Source of the DNA: Lepidodermella squamata
Taxonomy: Eukaryota > Gastrotricha
Assembly: GCA_047495785.1 (NCBI GenBank)
Contig: JBLDXI010000033.1
Span: forward strand, 372,001-436,000
DNA: 64,000 bases
Direction: 5' to 3'
Shown here: in pieces, positions 60,312 through 64,000 of the stretch
How the letters are laid out: each line of letters opens with the position of its first letter
Numbering within the stretch: the first letter of the stretch is position 1
Notes under the pieces: generated by a model
Told to the model about the DNA's origin: nothing
What the model saw: only the letters and a program-made list of their open reading frames with translations
Database searches by the model: none
Position numbers and translations under genes: made by a program

Positions 60312-60834
60312 TCTTTTTTTCTGAAATGGCAGGCTGTAGTTTGAAAAATCGTTGGCTAACAAGGCTCCCATGTGCGACTATTTACCAGGAAATGAGAGTG
60401 TTCGTAACAATATATCTTTCAGCACTGGCGCTAGATAGTGCTAGGGATCGCTTTCATTGCGATCCATGGCGTGGCAATCGCCATTCGACACCGTGCATAT
60501 ATGGGCAACATTGTGGAACCACTAGCAAGTTGAACTTGGTGGATGACCCAGTTTCTCGAAAGTCACCACCTAGCCAATACAGAGCCAATACCTAGCCCTG
60601 AGAATCAGCTTGGATCAATAATTATTATTTCATGTCGGTTATAGGAATGTGAATGGAGCTTACGCGCATAATTTGAAGCCATAGCTCTGCCGAAATAGTC
60701 GAGGCCAGATATTTTGAGCCAGCACGACAACAACGGCTGCTGGCTGCTGATCCAAGATTCGCCACTTTGTTTATTCATTTGCTCCAGATAAATCGTTCGA
60801 CGTTTGAAACTGCTTATTTTATTATCGCGAACTT
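60312..60834. other. F2b upstream region with conserved blocks
   Basis: Three blocks recur near the other F2b gene or before F2a genes: CTATTTACCAGGAAATGA at 60378 (also 63501), CATTGTGGAACCACT...AAGTTGAAC at 60509-60539 (also 63702-63733), and a weaker copy of the F2 element (GAGGCCAGATATTTTGAGCC) at about 60698-60723. Confidence 0.55.
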
Positions 60835-61932
60835 TCAGGTGGTACTCGCTGCGGTTAAGTAAAGCCAGAGAATGGCCATTCCGTAAATTTGAACAAAAAT
60901 GACAACAATGAGGATATCGAAAGATCTTCCCGTAGACAAAGCGAAATATTCAGTTTCAAGCAAAGCAGACGTGAACCATTCTCTGTAAGAGTTGGCTAAG
61001 CCACATGTAATGCAGCAGTATATCACAAAGAATCCGATGAGAAATTCACAAGTTTTCATGAAAAATACTAGAAACACGAATCCTGGTTTTTTAGGGAGAT
61101 AGTTGAGTGCTTCTACTTCCATGAATATCACCGCAACGAAAATAGTCAAAGCTAAAACTGATCTGTCGGACTGCTTCGCATCTATTAGCATGATTATGAA
61201 TACAACGAAAGTTGTTATAACAAAGGGTATGATTATGTTCCACATGTAGAACTCTGAATTTCGGCGCAGCGAGACAGCTATTTTCAACTTTATCCTATTT
61301 TCGACAGAGGCATTTGCTGAAGTAACAAACCAGTTTGAGAACTGGTATGTCGGGCGCAATGCGGCTTCAGAGTTATAGATCCTCATGTAGTATAGACGAA
61401 GCTTCGAGGCAGGTTTTAATTCGATCCAACAAATCTGCTTGTCAAACGGGAACAACGTAACATCGAGCGAGCAAGTTGAATGAAATTTATTGACGATTCT
61501 AAATTCTAAAGCCATGCCAGCCGAGTTGAAAATAGCCTGCATCTCCGTTTCTTCAATGTCAACGATCGTTGATGAAGGATTCGCGTGGTACAACTTGGGC
61601 GTCCAGAATACATTCGGCGGTAAAAAGAATCGAGTGCCAGCGTCGACGTCTTTGCCTAACCACAAACAGGGTGTCGTATATTGCAATAGCATTTGCAAAG
61701 ATGCAACGAAGCTTTGCTGTTTGTCATCGACAGCATCAACTCGGAGACTGAGCACTTGTATTTTCAGATCTAATTTCGAGCAGTGCGATAAAGTGTTGCC
61801 AGAGCATTTCGGGCCGGCATATTCTGCCGAGAGCAACGTGCAATTCGACAAAAAGTAACTAGTTCGAGGTCGCATGGAAATTGTCACCCCTTCAGCTACA
61901 GATAGCAGAAAGCATAAGGTAATTTCTGTCAT
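60835..61932 (-). CDS. Cys-loop channel subunit, group F1b
   Basis: 365 residues. Signal peptide about 1-18; NCTLLSAEYAGPKC...HC; Cys-loop CSLDVTLFPFDKQIC; pore DRSVLALTIFVAVIFMEVEA with Val at 9'. The block from MWNIIIPFV to STGR is essentially the same as 57760, while the ectodomain differs throughout. Downstream partner of the broken F2b gene at 62311. Confidence 0.92.
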   Translation of the reverse strand: MTEITLCFLLSVAEGVTISMRPRTSYFLSNCTLLSAEYAGPKCSGNTLSHCSKLDLKIQVLSLRVDAVDDKQQSFVASLQMLLQYTTPCLWLGKDVDAGTRFFLPPNVFWTPKLYHANPSSTIVDIEETEMQAIFNSAGMALEFRIVNKFHSTCSLDVTLFPFDKQICWIELKPASKLRLYYMRIYNSEAALRPTYQFSNWFVTSANASVENRIKLKIAVSLRRNSEFYMWNIIIPFVITTFVVFIIMLIDAKQSDRSVLALTIFVAVIFMEVEALNYLPKKPGFVFLVFFMKTCEFLIGFFVIYCCITCGLANSYREWFTSALLETEYFALSTGRSFDILIVVIFVQIYGMAILWLYLTAASTT

Positions 61933-62310
61933 TTTTTCAACAATGATGAGCTAGCCGCTTACGCATGAGTGAGGTCGTGATATGGATTCCTCACCCGTGA
62001 AAAATCTATACAAAACAAATCATATCAGCGGATATTGCTCTGTAACCTACGAACTAGAACAAATACTTTGGAGCTTGTAAGGATGAGCTGCCGGGTATTA
62101 TGATTCAGCATCGTTTAGCAAAACGTTCTTGAATCTTGAAGATAAGATATTTCAAGATTCAATGATCTGTGAAAACTTTAAACCCCGTTATAGGCTCGAC
62201 GAAAATAAAAAAAATCTTTTAATACGTTTATTTCTTGTTGAGATTCTCAAAGGTCCTTGTCGAGCTCTCTGTGGCTTCTGATGGTCTCGTTCTTGTAAAA
62301 TAGATCTCGG
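61933..62310. other. Intergenic between F2b pseudogene and F1b gene
   Basis: Contains the possible F1b element at 62071-62092 (GAGCTTGTAAGGATGAGCTG). Nothing else recognised. Confidence 0.45.
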
Positions 62311-63428
62311 TTTACCGAACAGACTGAATGACGAAAATGCAAATTAAGCTGAAAGCGATGAACGATAACGAACAGGCTGCAATATCCATCAGTCTATTTC
62401 GAGACAGCTTGAATCGCCCAAGAACTATTACGTTTCGATTAAACCACATGGAGTAATTTTTTACCATATACAACATGTTAAGAATGCGTACAGAGTGATC
62501 ATCAGTGTCAATAGTTCACAGGAGCGCGTGAAATCTGTTAGTAGCATCCGTCCTGGCTTAGCTGGTGTCCGTTGGCTTACTTCAAGCCTCAAAACAGCCA
62601 TAGCGAGAAGAACGGTGATCGCAAAGCCTGGTCTCACAGGCTTGGTCGCGTGGATGGCGAGTGAGAGAAACTGCATCAACGTCAAGATGATGCAGGGGAT
62701 CATTAAAAACCGAACATAAAAGTCGGGTCGTCGTCTGAATGTATAAATTCAAAAATAGGCTCATGATAATTTCGACCGCGAAGAACTGCTCGTTTTCTGA
62801 CATCCATTAACTCCCAGTTGTCAAAGTATTTAGCAGAACCGGAGGTACCTTCGCCGATCCCACTAAAACCGGCATCTTGCAGTCTATTTCCCATGCGAAG
62901 TTGGATTGAACATGTTTGGTTGTCAAAGGGGAAATTCGATAGGTCAATGTCCCATTTGGAAGTTACTATGCCAAAAAGTGTCCTCTGAAATGCCGCGCCC
63001 CCACCTTGTGTTTTGAGAAGTAGTCCGCTATGAAAATGCTTCATAGTTGGATCGTACATGGAATTATCGTGATATATCTGAGGTGTCCAGAAAAGCGAGG
63101 CATTCGGATAGAACAGTTCCCCTGCGTACTTTCTCAGTTCTGTGCATCCGACAGTCCAAGAAACTTGAATGCTGACCAGTAACCTGAAGCTCTGAGCAAC
63201 ATCGTCGATTCCGTAGTTGCGAATGACAGTCAAGGTGAACTCAACAGGCGTTGGGGTGCAGGAACGGTCGGAGTAGGCAAAACTGCTGCTTGTATTGCAG
63301 TTCGGATTCATGGATTCAACCGACATGTGACTGCACTTATTCAGCAAAGCTATACTTCTAGCGTTCGCTATCTCCGAGAATTGCAAGCTTGAGCAGATGC
63401 ACGAGAATGTAATGAGTAGGGAAAACAT
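62311..63428 (-). pseudogene. Group F2b Cys-loop channel gene with two frameshifts and a lost Cys-loop cysteine
   Basis: Start ATG 63428 (MFSLLITFSCICSS) by alignment with 59199; an in-frame ATG at 63485 also exists. The ectodomain is open to about 62745, where an extra TA dinucleotide shifts frame. M1-M3 (FLMIPCIILTLMQF to YAFLTCC) continue in the next frame until a second two-base insertion at about 62455 gives a stop. The M4 region to stop 62311 follows in a third frame. The first Cys of the Cys-loop is Trp (SKWDIDLSNFPFDNQTC), a change that would abolish the defining disulfide. The combination argues for real decay rather than assembly error alone. Confidence 0.85.
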
Positions 63429-63485
63429 TGCTGCTCCGTAAATGGTGTCGATAAACAAACTACTCCCGATAACTCCCGAGGGCAA

Positions 63486-64000
63486 GGAATATCTGATCCT
63501 CTATTTACCAGGAAATGAAAATATTCGGCACGAGTGATTCTCGCTAAAAATAACTTGTAGCTGCGAAACTGAAAAATTACAATATCATTCTAATTCTTAA
63601 CTTCTCGGAGTAAGCGGCCTATTCTATAAGTTTGTATCATTTGAATGGCCTTGATTTGATGGAGAGCAAAATGTTCCAAAATTGAGACCCGCCATCCCTC
63701 ACATTGTGGAACCACTGGTAAGTTGAACCTTGGCGCGCACACTGATTGGTCAATTTATCGTTGCTAATGACTCCGGAATGAAACATTTCCGTCGTGCGAT
63801 CCACTAATAAATTATTTTATATTTATGAAAAAAATGACCTTGCCACACCCTCTGCCCGGTTTCCATTGACCACGAGCGTAAACTCCATATTAATTGTGGT
63901 AAATTGCTGCGGCAAAAAACACTTGTTGCAAAAAATCTTATGGATCGCACCACAGAACGTTTCATCCGGGAGTCATAGCAACGATCGATTGACCAATCAG
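63486..64000. other. Window-end flank, conserved F2b upstream blocks
   Basis: CTATTTACCAGGAAATGA at 63501 and CATTGTGGAACCACTGG...AGTTGAACC at 63702-63733 match 60378 and 60509 upstream of 59199. No gene start seen before the window ends. Confidence 0.5.

Noticed and set aside
723-63428. Horizontal transfer from bacteria (prokaryotic pentameric channels also lack a long M3-M4 loop)
   Set aside because: Members have the eukaryotic Cys-loop disulfide, which bacterial homologues lack, plus signal peptides, AATAAA signals and animal-type neighbours.

Overview
This is a compact invertebrate animal nuclear locus, probably ecdysozoan, although the phylum cannot be fixed from the sequence alone. The evidence is AATAAA poly(A) signals right after stop codons, canonical GT..AG introns of only 52-64 bp in the two genes where introns can be placed, secreted and membrane proteins with animal domains (sushi, type-B carboxylesterase, Cys-loop receptor), and animal-type transposons (a CR1/Jockey-like LINE, pogo/Tigger and Harbinger-like elements). 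Nothing looks bacterial.

The dominant content is a tandem array of single-exon pentameric ligand-gated ion channel (Cys-loop receptor) genes. I count 25 intact genes, 2 near-full-length broken genes and 2 short fragments. All are about 365-405 codons: a signal peptide, an extracellular domain with an exact C-x13-C Cys-loop containing FPFD, four membrane segments and a very short M3-M4 loop. They share an N-terminal triple-cysteine motif (C-x11/12-C-x(n)-C) and a further Cys after the first strands. By sequence they form groups A (723, 10349, 11918, 14713, 17828), B (8910, 13292, with 7681 intermediate), C (21021, 24520 broken, 25949, 27890), D (16012, 29833, fragment 39523), E (22191), F1 (31338, 40677, 50980, 55122, 57760, 60835, fragment 53632) and F2 (32677, 42008, 52290, 56422, 59199, 62311 broken).

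Layout. 0.7-7.5 kb: one receptor, a three-exon secreted sushi-ankyrin gene and three secreted four-cysteine helical proteins, with a long-armed foldback element. 7.7-29 kb: mostly plus-strand receptors of groups A, B and C. 29.8-43.3 kb: minus-strand D-F1-F2 block and its tandem duplicate, the duplicate being broken by two MITEs and a 3.1 kb inverted-repeat transposon. 43.4-50 kb: a broken LINE with a nested element, repeat-rich intergenic DNA and a three-exon carboxylesterase. 50-63.5 kb: strictly alternating F2-F1 receptor units on the minus strand, with transposon debris at 53.9-55.1 kb.

How they may work together (inference): alternating F1 and F2 genes, each about 175-260 bp apart and each with its own conserved upstream element, look like co-duplicated pairs. 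F1 carries Asp at pore position -1' whereas F2 carries Leu, so the pairs could encode obligate heteromeric channels. Ectodomains diverge faster than pores among the closest paralogues, the pattern expected of a chemosensory or similar recognition repertoire. The secreted helical proteins and the esterase could be companions (binding or clearing ligands), but nothing in the sequence proves this.
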